DNA of 64,000 nucleotides from JABGQS01 sp963674545 (GTDB taxonomy: Bacteria > Bacillota > Clostridia > Christensenellales > SZUA-584): NCBI GenBank assembly GCA_963674545.2, contig CAXXFB010000001.1:1116001-1180000 (forward strand), given 5' to 3'. The position numbers and the translations under genes are program-made. Under the pieces are notes generated by a model, which saw only the letters and a program-made list of their open reading frames with translations, was not told where the DNA came from and made no database searches. Position 1 is the stretch's first letter, and the number at the start of each line of letters is the position of its first letter. This document shows positions 17,821 to 25,955 of the stretch, piece by piece.

Positions 17821-19173
17821 TTATTTCCCCAGTTCTTTTTCTGTTTCGTATATCGCTTCCTCTATTATATCAAGACCCTTCATGGCAACTTCTTCAGTCA
17901 TTATAAGAGGTGGTGTTATTCTTAGGTTTTCATTAGCGGGTATCCATGCGACACCCTTTTCGAAACCTTTTTTGAATATCATTTTACCCGCTTCAACAAA
18001 TGGCTCTTTTGTTTCTTTGTCTTTGACCAGCTCAATTCCAAGGAACAAACCTGCACCACGCACATCGCCAATTATCTTGTAATCTTCTTTCATTTTTTTC
18101 ATACGCTTAAGCATTGCATTACCAACTTTTTCGCTATTCTCCACAAGACCTTCTTCCTGAATAACCTCAATTGAAGCAAGCGCAGCAGCACAAGCAAGTG
18201 GGTTCCCGCCATGCGTAGTTGACGAGCTGTAGTTCTTTAACTGTTCAATAAGTCCTTCTCTATAAAATACTCCGGATATCGCTGCGCCGTTTCCGAAGCC
18301 TTTTCCGACCGTCATAACATCAGGCACGACGCCATCATGATCTACCGCAAACATTTTACCAGTTCTACCAAAGCTGGAGGCAACTTCGTCAACCATCATT
18401 AATATCCCGAGTTCATCGCATATCTCCCTGACTCTCTTTAAGAAGCCCTTCGCCGGTACTACGGAGCCAGCAAAGCCCTGTACAGGTTCTACGACAATAC
18501 CTGCAATGGAGCCTGTTGACATTTGTGTGATGGCTTCCTTGACAAACTCCGCACAGTGAAGACCGCATTCAGGGTACGTTTTACCAAATGAACAGCGATA
18601 GCAGTGCGCATAAGGAACACGATAAAAACCTTGAAGTCTTGGCCCGTTTGCGACATCAATATTGCCAAGGCTCTTCGCATACGGCGTTTTACCGTGGAAG
18701 TCATTAAAGAACGTTAAAAATTCTGTACGCCCTGTTGCATTTCTAATAGTTCTGAGACCGTACTCCACTGCCTCTGCACCAGAGCAATATAGCTGTACAC
18801 CGTTCAAATCTCCAGGTGTTACTTCACCAACCTTTTCCACCAGCTTGACCTTTGCTTCCGTGACGAAGTCATGACAGTTTATCATTTTATCAAGCTGTTT
18901 TTGCATAGCTCCCTTAATTTTCGGGTGATTATGCCCGCAGTTTGTTACGCAGACACCCGCAGCAAAGTCTATATACGTATTCCCGTCTATATCCGTTACC
19001 GTCATTCCATTGGTATAATCATAACACACCTGGCTTCCTTTTGCAGGAGCGGAAAAACCTTGCATATGTTTAATAATCCTCTCCCACATCTCAAGCGACC
19101 TTGGCCCCGGAGATTTAGTTTTCATGTTGGGAACCTTATCCACATCAACTTTACACCAATCCTTATCGAACAT
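17821..19173 (-). CDS. Class III PLP-dependent aminotransferase (GabT-like)
   Basis: 450 aa cytoplasmic aminotransferase. GSAVEY-type cofactor region SGAEAVEYGLR, PLP-phosphate contact NDFHGKT, DEVASSFGRTG (a variant of the usual DEVQTGFGRTG) and the Schiff-base Lys in TVGKGFGNGA are visible. A C-x2-C-x8-C-x3-C cluster (HCYRC...ECGLHC) occurs near 190-207, as in a subset of archaeal and clostridial class III enzymes. It is odd in a sugar operon: it is first, before the isomerase, and shares a T-rich divergent control region with the kinase operon. It could transaminate an amino sugar or a downstream aldehyde/ketone. GABA or ornithine activity is possible too. Confidence 0.87.
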   Translation of the reverse strand: MFDKDWCKVDVDKVPNMKTKSPGPRSLEMWERIIKHMQGFSAPAKGSQVCYDYTNGMTVTDIDGNTYIDFAAGVCVTNCGHNHPKIKGAMQKQLDKMINCHDFVTEAKVKLVEKVGEVTPGDLNGVQLYCSGAEAVEYGLRTIRNATGRTEFLTFFNDFHGKTPYAKSLGNIDVANGPRLQGFYRVPYAHCYRCSFGKTYPECGLHCAEFVKEAITQMSTGSIAGIVVEPVQGFAGSVVPAKGFLKRVREICDELGILMMVDEVASSFGRTGKMFAVDHDGVVPDVMTVGKGFGNGAAISGVFYREGLIEQLKNYSSSTTHGGNPLACAAALASIEVIQEEGLVENSEKVGNAMLKRMKKMKEDYKIIGDVRGAGLFLGIELVKDKETKEPFVEAGKMIFKKGFEKGVAWIPANENLRITPPLIMTEEVAMKGLDIIEEAIYETEKELGK

Positions 19174-19240
19174 AAATATGTCTCCTTAAAAACTTTTTGT
19201 TTATTTTTTGATTTTAGCATGATTATAAATATTTTTCAAT

Positions 19241-19279
19241 AGTTTTATTTTTGTTTTAATTTTTTTATTTTTGCTTGCC
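19241..19279. promoter_or_regulatory. T-rich direct repeats between divergent operons, putative DeoR operator
   Basis: TTTTATTTTTGT (19243-19254) and TTTTATTTTTGC (19263-19274) are spaced exactly 20 bp, about two helical turns, in the region between the aminotransferase operon (minus) and the kinase operon (plus). They match the sites at 15687 and 16760. Confidence 0.45.
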
Positions 19280-19351
19280 TTTTGTTCAAAAGGAATGTAT
19301 AATTAAAAAGGAATGTATAATTAAAAATAATACAACGGTATGGAGAAAAGA

Positions 19352-20830
19352 ATGGAAAGGAACAAGATAAAATTAATCGTTATAGACTTAGGCGCAGGTA
19401 GTGGCAGGCTGATGTATGCCGAATACTCGAATTCAAAGCTTGAGCTTAGCACAATACATAGATTCCATAATAAATATTCAAAGATTCAAGGTCATTATTA
19501 TTGGGATATATTAAATATCTGGTTTGAAATATTAAGCGGTCTTAAGAAAGAAGCCATAGATGATATTTCGGGTATTTCCGTCTGTTCGTGGGGTGCGGAC
19601 TTTTGCATGGTCGATAAAGCAGGCAGTCTTTGCGGTTTTCCGTTTACATATCGAGATGCAAGAACCAACGGCATTGTTGATGAGATATCGGATATCCTTA
19701 ATATGAGTCAAAACGAATGGGGAGCGCACACCGGCGTGCTGCCTGCCGAACATTATGCTTTGTGCCAACTGTTTGCTCTAAAGCGTGACAACCCGGACAT
19801 CTACAAAGCGACTGATGAAATTCTCTTTATCGCCGATACAATAAACTTCTTTCTTACCGGAAAGCGTGCGTGTGACTTTACCAACATCTCCACGACGGCT
19901 GCGTTTGATTGGAAAAACAAAGCCCTTTCGCAAAAAATACTGTCCAAGTTGCAAATCAACAGTGATATTTTCCCAGAGACAATCAAATGTGGTGCTGTAC
20001 TCGGCAAAACCACGGAGGATTTGGCAGAGACTGTCGGTCTTAAACCAACGGATGTCATTATATCAGGCGGACACGATACGGGTGTTGTTTCCATGCTTTC
20101 TCCTCGGATTGTCGAAAAAAACATAATGCTTAACTGCGGAACTTGGGCAATCATGGGCTACATATCAAGCACACCATTTATCGCCAGAAATGGCAAAAAC
20201 ACTTCGATCTCATCATTTGGTACGCCTTCCGAAGACTACTTTATAAACAAATATTTTGGAGCAATGTGGTTTCTGCAGGAATGCATAAGTCAGTGGTCAT
20301 CCGAAGGCAAGGATTTCAGTTATCCCGAACTGGTGAAGCTCGCCGAAAAATCGAGCATAGACAGCATAATAAACATAGAATACTCCGGCTTTATGATGCC
20401 TTCTAACATGCCTTGCGAAATTACCGAATACATTAAAAAAACCCACCAGGAATCTCCTGTCTCACAAGGAGACATAGCAAGAGTGATAATCCAAAGTGTG
20501 GCGCTGCACTGCAGAAAAGTTTTGTCACAGCTCAGCAGTATTTCTGGCGAAAAGTTCGAGAAAATATATTTCGTTGGCGGTGCTAATCAAAATGCGCAAC
20601 TATGCAAGATGATAGCTGATTTCACAGGCTGTATGGTTATCACAGGCCCCGTAGAAGCAACCTCTTTTGCAAACGCATGTATGCAGCTTTATGCTCTCGG
20701 GCATCTTTCATCTTTCGAAGATTTCTACAAGCTTGCACAGAGATCTGTGAAAAAAATCGAATACCGCCCGGAAAACAGCGAAAAAGCAGAGGATTTATTC
20801 TCTAAATATATAGACTTACAAAATGTATAG
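19352..20830 (+). CDS. rhaB: Rhamnulokinase-type FGGY carbohydrate kinase
   Basis: 492 aa. Phosphorylates a ketose (L-rhamnulose in characterised relatives) at C1 using ATP. N-terminal IDLGAGSGRLM is the rhamnulokinase variant of the DxGxxS phosphate loop. GGHDTGVVSML and FVGGANQN (C-terminal ATP site) are also present. The start at 19352 is chosen because GGAG lies 6 bases upstream. An earlier ATG at 19340 has no site. First gene of a three-gene plus-strand operon. No rhamnulose-1-phosphate aldolase (RhaD) gene is present in the window, so the fate of the product is unclear. A decayed relative lies at 5982-6385. Confidence 0.87.
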   Translation: MERNKIKLIVIDLGAGSGRLMYAEYSNSKLELSTIHRFHNKYSKIQGHYYWDILNIWFEILSGLKKEAIDDISGISVCSWGADFCMVDKAGSLCGFPFTYRDARTNGIVDEISDILNMSQNEWGAHTGVLPAEHYALCQLFALKRDNPDIYKATDEILFIADTINFFLTGKRACDFTNISTTAAFDWKNKALSQKILSKLQINSDIFPETIKCGAVLGKTTEDLAETVGLKPTDVIISGGHDTGVVSMLSPRIVEKNIMLNCGTWAIMGYISSTPFIARNGKNTSISSFGTPSEDYFINKYFGAMWFLQECISQWSSEGKDFSYPELVKLAEKSSIDSIINIEYSGFMMPSNMPCEITEYIKKTHQESPVSQGDIARVIIQSVALHCRKVLSQLSSISGEKFEKIYFVGGANQNAQLCKMIADFTGCMVITGPVEATSFANACMQLYALGHLSSFEDFYKLAQRSVKKIEYRPENSEKAEDLFSKYIDLQNV

Positions 20831-20842
20831 GAGGTAATATTA

Positions 20843-21640
20843 ATGTCAATTCACTTTGGTGAACATACCTGGCCGGAACTGGAAGAGTACATCAAAAAAG
20901 ATGCGCTCGTTGTACTGCCTGTCGGGATGTTCGAACAGCACGGTACGCATCTACCAGTTTCGACTGACAGTGACCTCGTTTGGGCAATATGCAACGAAGC
21001 CTGTGAGCAGTTAAAGGACGAGATCCCAACACTGCTTATGCCCAATGTTTGGACAGGTTATCATGTGAAAGAAGTTTCGAAATGGCCCGGGGGTATATCA
21101 GTGAGTCCTGAGGCGCTTCTCAATTATGTTTACGACATAGTTGCAGCTCTTGTAAAGCAGGGTTTCAAAAAGATAGTAATAGCCAACGGCCACGGTCAGA
21201 ATCCTGCGATACTCGAAATCGTATGCAGAAAAATAGCAGACGCTTTTGATGTCGTAGTGCTATATGCGATGCCTATATTTATGCTTGGTAAAGAGGGAAG
21301 TAAAGTCAGAACTTCAGAGCAGGGCGGTATGGGCGGTCACGCAGATGAACTTGAAACTTCTTTGATGCTCAAAGTCAGGGGAGACCTGGTACAAATGGAC
21401 AAAGCACCTTCTGATCCTCAATCTTATAGAAGTAAATTTGTTGCTGGTGATATGTATCCCGAGCACGACGTGATCAAAGGCGCATACTGGTCAACTTTCC
21501 ACATACAAAAGACAAAAAGCGGAGCACAGGGAGATGCGACATCTTCAACGGTGCAAAAGGGCGAGAAGTGGTTTGAGCTTATTATAAAAAACTTCACCGA
21601 GTTACTAAAAGAGTATTATAGCTTTAAATACGAAAAATAG
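20843..21640 (+). CDS. Creatininase-family amidohydrolase
   Basis: 265 aa, the standard size. Metal-binding signature EQHGTHLPVSTDSD (Glu31, His33, His36, Asp near 42-44), NGHGQN near 115 and GGHADELETS near 171 with the conserved His/Glu. Relatives hydrolyse cyclic or linear amides (creatinine, N-formylamine, mycofactocin and riboflavin precursors). It follows the kinase by 12 bp with AGGAGG before its ATG, so it is cotranscribed. In this setting it may remove an N-acyl group from an amido-sugar, which would give the adjacent aminotransferase a free amine. That role is inference. Confidence 0.88.
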   Translation: MSIHFGEHTWPELEEYIKKDALVVLPVGMFEQHGTHLPVSTDSDLVWAICNEACEQLKDEIPTLLMPNVWTGYHVKEVSKWPGGISVSPEALLNYVYDIVAALVKQGFKKIVIANGHGQNPAILEIVCRKIADAFDVVVLYAMPIFMLGKEGSKVRTSEQGGMGGHADELETSLMLKVRGDLVQMDKAPSDPQSYRSKFVAGDMYPEHDVIKGAYWSTFHIQKTKSGAQGDATSSTVQKGEKWFELIIKNFTELLKEYYSFKYEK

Positions 21641-21784
21641 TAATTTTAATGTTTGACGAAAATTCAGATTGCTTCTTTTTGACCGTCCTGCCGATACAGG
21701 GCGGTCAAAGAAAGCTGTCACCCTGTTTCGGCAACACCGCAAGACAAAGATGATATATAAAAAATGGAGGAAGGTTCTTATATT

Positions 21785-22975
21785 ATGAACAATAGGGAAA
21801 GGTTCAACAATATACTAGCAGGCAAACCGGTAGACAGAGTCTTCAATGTGGAAGCTGGCATCTGGCCGCAGACAGCCATGAGATGGGAAAGCGAAGGAAT
21901 GCCCAAGAACGCTATTTCTAGCGGCTATGAAGAAAAATGGGAGAACGCAGAAGAGATATTTGACGCAGACTATATATTTTATGACAAAAAACCCGCACCT
22001 TATTTTAAAGAGCTTAACGGATGGTTGGAATACGCACGTATAAATACGTATATACCCGACCCTCCTTTTGAAGTAATCACATATGAAGAAAACGAGAGAA
22101 TCATTGTTTACAGAGACGCAGTAGGCATCACACATAAAGCGATGAAAGAAGGCGAGGTCGGAGGCTTGAGAACAAGCATGGACCAGTACATGAGCTTCCC
22201 CGTAGAAAACCGAGAGGATTTTACAAGGCTTAAAAACCGCTATATCGCCAATCTCGACCGCTTTCCGAAAAACTGGAACAGAACTGTTGAAAGGTGGAAT
22301 TCTCAGGGCAGGGATTATCCCGTAGGGTTGTTTTATATCGGTGAATTCGGATACTACAGTCTCTTAAGACGGTGGATGGGTACGGAAGGAGCTTCATATA
22401 TCTACTACGACGACCCCAAACTCGCACAGGAAATGTTCGAATTTATGACTGATTATGCCGTAGAGCTGTTAAAGCTGACCACTTCTTACGGTATCGAATT
22501 TGATTTCTTTCACATTTTTGAAGATATGTGCTATAATAGCGGTCCTCTTATTTCGCCCGAAATGTTTAGAAAGTTCATGCTCCCCGAATATAAAAAGCTT
22601 ATATCTAAAATAAACAAAGCTGGAATAAAAAACATTTATGTTGACAGCGACGGTAAAATACAAAAGCTTATTCCGTTCTGGCTGGAAGCAGGTGTTAATA
22701 TGTTTTTACCTATGGAGGTAAACGCAGGCTCTGACCCGATCACTATCCGTAAAGAATTTGGAAATGATTTTACTATGATGGGCGGACTAGACAAGTTTAC
22801 ACTCACCAAGACCAAGGCTGATATTGAGCAAGAGCTTAGAACCACGTTAGATTATATGCTGCCGAGAGGTCGTTATATTCCTATGCTCGACCATTTGGTG
22901 CAACCAAATGTACCTTTCGAAAATTTCATATACTATCTTGACCTAAAAGAAAAAATATTGACTGGCAAATTATAA
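21785..22975 (+). CDS. Uroporphyrinogen decarboxylase (URO-D) family protein, methyltransferase-like
   Basis: 396 aa from the ATG at 21785 (GGAGGAAGG about 10 bases upstream). The first in-frame ATG at 21764 overlaps that ribosome site. The N-terminal MNNRERFNNILAGKPVDR is the standard opening of the UroD/MtaA/CmuA superfamily. The C-terminal LPMEVNAGSDP and GGLDK regions also match. Members outside haem synthesis usually move methyl groups to or from a corrinoid cofactor. No corrinoid protein gene is adjacent. About 140 bp separate it from the creatininase gene. Part of the deoxysugar locus by position; possibly demethylates an O-methyl sugar. Function uncertain. Confidence 0.85.
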   Translation: MNNRERFNNILAGKPVDRVFNVEAGIWPQTAMRWESEGMPKNAISSGYEEKWENAEEIFDADYIFYDKKPAPYFKELNGWLEYARINTYIPDPPFEVITYEENERIIVYRDAVGITHKAMKEGEVGGLRTSMDQYMSFPVENREDFTRLKNRYIANLDRFPKNWNRTVERWNSQGRDYPVGLFYIGEFGYYSLLRRWMGTEGASYIYYDDPKLAQEMFEFMTDYAVELLKLTTSYGIEFDFFHIFEDMCYNSGPLISPEMFRKFMLPEYKKLISKINKAGIKNIYVDSDGKIQKLIPFWLEAGVNMFLPMEVNAGSDPITIRKEFGNDFTMMGGLDKFTLTKTKADIEQELRTTLDYMLPRGRYIPMLDHLVQPNVPFENFIYYLDLKEKILTGKL

Positions 22976-23007
22976 TTTTTATATTAATATTGTTTTTCAT
23001 CAATAAG

Positions 23008-23045
23008 AATAGCGGTAATGTTTTTTATATGACCCGCTATTTTTA
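23008..23045 (+). terminator. Rho-independent terminator of the kinase operon
   Basis: Stem AATAGCGG / CCGCTATT with an 18-nt loop, followed by TTTATTAT, 33 bp after the UroD-family stop codon. Confidence 0.6.
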
Positions 23046-23282
23046 TTATCGTGATCCTATTAAAAAGGATTATTCGAATCTATAATCGTTAAAAGCACTA
23101 TTCCCAATTTACCGATTACCAAGAGTAGATTTATGAGTTCAAGAGTAGCTTTTTCAATCTCTTGAACAACTTATACTCTAATACGGTGACACAAACAATT
23201 TCTTTGGTAACTCCCGCAACTATTACAACCACTATCGTCTGCGATATTGGGAAACCTCGAAAGCTTGGTTATCCCTAACCAC
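23046..23282. other. Non-coding junction between sugar locus and mobile element
   Basis: No credible gene. A perfect 9-bp inverted repeat GTTCAAGAG / CTCTTGAAC (23137-23145 and 23159-23167) and the direct repeat AAGAGTAG (23121 and 23141 regions) are the only structure seen. The left end of the mobilisable element is probably in or near this stretch, but I found no attachment repeat matching the right end. Confidence 0.35.
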
Positions 23283-23450
23283 CTATTTTGAATTTGACAT
23301 ATTAACAATATCATTTTCTCCCTTCCACTTCTCATACTCCTTCCGCCCTTCCTCACTATCAAAATACTCCTTCATTGCCGGAAGAATACATCGTGCAAAA
23401 GATTCCACCACATCATCTGGAATCTCTAGATCTTTCGGCTTATCGGACAT
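23283..23450 (-). CDS. Small acidic protein of the mobilisable element
   Basis: 55 aa, beginning MSDKPKDLEIPDDVVESFA with AGGAG 8 bases before the ATG and ending in a lysine-rich tail. It is downstream of the relaxase gene on the same strand. Between the two, a 15-codon leader-like frame (ATG near 23490, after GAGG) overlaps its start. No family is recognised. The charged helix-like composition and position suggest an accessory protein of the mobile element. Confidence 0.55.
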   Translation of the reverse strand: MSDKPKDLEIPDDVVESFARCILPAMKEYFDSEEGRKEYEKWKGENDIVNMSNSK

Positions 23451-23520
23451 TAGCCCAGCTCCTGTTCATAATTGTTTCCTTATTCATTTTTTCCTCCAAT
23501 ATGAAATTTTCAAGGTTCTC

Positions 23521-24618
23521 TTAGCGGCCTAAGCCGCTTGACTTAGTCTTTCGCTGTCTCTTTTGTTCTCTCTCCTCCCTTGCCTTCTGAAATATGTCCT
23601 TTATTAGTTCTTCAACTCTTTTCGGCGCTAGCCTCATAGCGTCAACATAATTTTTTGTGCTCATAAATAACTTTTCAAATTTGTCCTCTAAATTCCATAG
23701 CTGCTCTGTTACATCTTTTAGCTTCTGCTTAAGCGACCTTATTGTGCTACGTGATAAAACGCCTTCCTTTGCAAGCGATATAACTTCCTTGTAATCCTGC
23801 TCTGAAAGTGTCACCTTGCCAAACATCTTTTTCTGCCCTATTTCATCAAGCTTTTGAAATGACCTGCTGCTCTGATGTGCTACAGTCAGCTTTTCAGAAA
23901 CAACGTCAAGCTCTTTTTGCTGCTCCTCAACCTGCTTTTCAATACGGGCAAGCCTTTCATTGTCCTGCTGTATCTTGTAATCCAAAACAGATAAATGCTG
24001 AGTCGTGCTGCCACGCACTCCACGCTCAAAATCCTTAAACCCGGCATTCTTCATATGCTCAAAGAACCTGTCTTGCAGCAGCGAATACGATGGTATTAAC
24101 ACTGCTTTTTCGTTCTCTGCTATTATCGGCTCTCCATTTTTGTCTATCGCTTTGACCGATGCCCATTTCTTCGAATGACTTACCTGGTGTATCACTTCTT
24201 TGACTTTCCCGACAAGTTCCTTGTCCTTGCACCGCTTTGTCCATTTGATTTCTTTTTCCACAACGGGTATATATACTACATGCAGATGATAATGATAGAC
24301 ATCACGTTTAAGCTCCTCTGAGAGGCTCCTGTTGCGCTCGTCAGCGTGCATAACTGCCGATAGGACGTATTGCTCTCCTCCTGCTTCTTTAACGGCCATT
24401 CTGTATGCCTCGGTAAAAAAGTCCTTTGCGTATTCATATCCTCCGTGCTTATCAAAATACAATGTGTTTACATCGAAAACCATCTCCGCAAATACATCAG
24501 CATCTTGTTTTAATCCACGTGTACTGATCGTTCCTTCTTCAAGTAATTTATCAAACTCCTGTGTATACGTTCCTTCACAGCTTTTAAAGCTGATATTGAG
24601 ACTGCTTCTTTCCAGCAC
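23521..24618 (-). CDS. mob: MobV-type relaxase / plasmid recombination protein, atypical start
   Basis: Nicks DNA at oriT to start conjugal mobilisation. 365 aa from the GTG at 24618. Metal-binding motif HADERN near 92 and YHYHLHVVYIP near 109, then a coiled-coil C-terminal half (about 200-345). Family homology clearly continues upstream in frame to 24732 (..RTVVRNKAYPRSNFSIRERHNERKN..), which includes motif I HNER with the catalytic His. There the codon at the correct distance (7 bases) after GGAGG is ATA (24730-24732), not ATG. So full-length enzyme requires initiation at ATA. From the GTG it would lack the active-site His and be inactive. Second relaxase of the element; see 25228-25719. 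Confidence 0.82.
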   Translation of the reverse strand: MLERSSLNISFKSCEGTYTQEFDKLLEEGTISTRGLKQDADVFAEMVFDVNTLYFDKHGGYEYAKDFFTEAYRMAVKEAGGEQYVLSAVMHADERNRSLSEELKRDVYHYHLHVVYIPVVEKEIKWTKRCKDKELVGKVKEVIHQVSHSKKWASVKAIDKNGEPIIAENEKAVLIPSYSLLQDRFFEHMKNAGFKDFERGVRGSTTQHLSVLDYKIQQDNERLARIEKQVEEQQKELDVVSEKLTVAHQSSRSFQKLDEIGQKKMFGKVTLSEQDYKEVISLAKEGVLSRSTIRSLKQKLKDVTEQLWNLEDKFEKLFMSTKNYVDAMRLAPKRVEELIKDIFQKAREEREQKRQRKTKSSGLGR

Positions 24619-24872
24619 GATATCAGGATTGGAATAAATTTCGTTCTTGCGCTCGTTATGTCGTTCCCTTATTGAGAAGTTACTGCGTGGATACGCCTTA
24701 TTCCTTACGACTGTGCGATCAACCTTGGATATATATCATCACCTCCTTACTTTATCGGTACTGACCTGCCCCCACAAATTAGTCCAAAACGAAAGTTAGT
24801 ATATTGGACTTCCCCCCTAAAGTTGACACTGAAGAGAAGATAATAATACAATCAAATCGGAGGTAAAAAACA

Positions 24873-25055
24873 ATGGGGAGAAGAACATTTAGCAAAGAGT
24901 ATAAGCTGCAGACAATCAAGCAGGTCATTGAAGAAGGAAAGCGAATCACAGAAGTATCATCAAGCCTTGGTATAACTGAACAAACTGTGTATCGTTGGCT
25001 GAGAGAATATGATAAGTTCGGTGTAGAGGCGTTCAAAGGTTCAGGCAATGTTTAA
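24873..25055 (+). pseudogene. IS3-family transposase OrfA, N-terminal fragment
   Basis: 60 codons with the OrfA helix-turn-helix: RRTFSKEYKLQTIKQV then ITEVSSSLGITEQTVYRWL and FGVEAFKGSGN. GGAGG precedes the ATG. Normal OrfA is around 90-100 aa with a leucine zipper, and the frame is cut at about 25046 by fusion to IS256-type sequence. OrfB is missing. Confidence 0.8.
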
Positions 25056-25227
25056 ATATCCGGAACAGATTCGCCGGATTATATATACAACCAACGCTAT
25101 TGAGAATTTCAACCGACAGCTCAGAAAAGCTACAAAAACCAAGGGAGCCTTTGTCAGCGATGATGCGTTGATGAAACAACTTTATCTGACCACGATCCAG
25201 ATAACTGAAAAGTGGACGATGCCGATG
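25047..25227 (+). pseudogene. IS256-family transposase, C-terminal fragment
   Basis: Translation KYPEQIRRIIYTTNAIENF and ..KGAFVSDDALMKQLYL.. ITEKWTMPM is the conserved C-terminal end of IS256/Mutator transposases. The DDE catalytic core before it is absent. After about 25224 the sequence is antisense relaxase. Confidence 0.8.
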
Positions 25228-25719
25228 CTCGTGAAATTTCGTCTGCCACTCAGATAACTTCTTTTGGTTCCCTATTATCGTCTTGGCAGATAACCGCTTA
25301 TCAGGCGTAATAGGCACAAAGAAAACGTGCATGTGCGGATTCCTTTCATCCATATGAATGGTAGCTGCTAATACGTTATCTTCTCCTACCTCATCACGTA
25401 TAAAATCTAATGCACGCTCGAAATATTCACGTTCTTCATTTTCAGTCAGTATAGAAATAAACTCTGGACTTGCTGTAACCAGCGTCTCTATCATAAGCAC
25501 ACTGTCTTTTCTTACTCGACACTTCGATTCTTCAATCCTTCTCATAATCTCAGAATAGTATTTATACTGAGGCTGTATCAAATGATAGTTCTCAGCAGTC
25601 CTTGCTGTATTTATATCAGGATTACTTTTGTATTGTTCCTTTTTCCTCTCATTATGGGCCTCTATTGAGTTTATCGACCCTCTTTTTCTTTTAGCAAATC
25701 GCATAATAGCATATGGCAT
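25228..25719 (-). pseudogene. mob: MobV-type relaxase, N-terminal catalytic domain, truncated by IS debris
   Basis: The readable frame continues to 25033, but only about 164 residues (25719 to ~25228) are relaxase. The remainder is antisense IS256 sequence. The catalytic domain itself looks complete: motif I IEAHNERKK with the nucleophile His, and the metal-binding HMDERNPHMHVFFVP near 120-134. The C-terminal coiled-coil and dimerisation region is lost. GGAAGGAG precedes the ATG. A candidate oriT with the MobV nick sequence lies about 170 bp upstream, the normal arrangement. It may still nick, or may be dead. Confidence 0.8.
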
Positions 25720-25756
25720 ATAAACTCCTTCCTTATGTATGTATTCCTTTTTTCAG

Positions 25757-25955
25757 TACACCGCTATAGCTATATAAATCCGCTGTAGTAGTAATTAAAA
25801 ATCACCGCATAGCAGCAAGTACTCAGCAGCTTGCCCGGCCTGCAATATTTCAGCAGACCGACTAAGCAGCAACAATCATAGCGGTGTAACACACTAGACC
25901 TTGCATCCCCACCCCACAAAGCAGGCTTTGCGGGGACCCCTATGCAAGGTGTGTG
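25757..25955 (-). other. oriT: Candidate origin of transfer (oriT) with MobV nick sequence
   Basis: The minus strand carries TAGTGTGTTA at 25896-25887, identical to the nick region of pMV158 (TAGTGTG/TTA), so the expected nick is between 25890 and 25889. It is bordered by nested inverted repeats: ACCTTGCAT (25898-25906) / ATGCAAGGT (25942-25950) enclosing CCCCACAAAGC / GCTTTGCGGGG (25912-25935). A longer-range pair TACACCGCTAT (from about 25757) / ATAGCGGTGTA (about 25879-25889) is also present. It lies immediately upstream of the MobV relaxase gene, as in pMV158-type plasmids. Confidence 0.7.

Larger units (their letters stand above)
24762..25227 (+). mobile_element. Chimeric IS debris: IS3-family left end joined to IS256-family right part
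   Basis: An IS3-like terminus (TGACCTGCCCCCACAAATTAG from 24762) and the start of its first ORF (24873-25046) run directly into the C-terminal coding part of an IS256/Mutator-type transposase (from about 25047). This in turn joins, at about 25224-25228, to a truncated relaxase gene in the opposite orientation. Neither IS is complete and no far inverted repeat is present, so the segment is the product of at least two deletions or rearrangements. Confidence 0.75.

Noticed and set aside
24779..25048. Minus-strand 89-aa open frame over the IS3 end
   Set aside because: Antisense to the OrfA fragment with no ribosome site; protein-level homology is on the plus strand.
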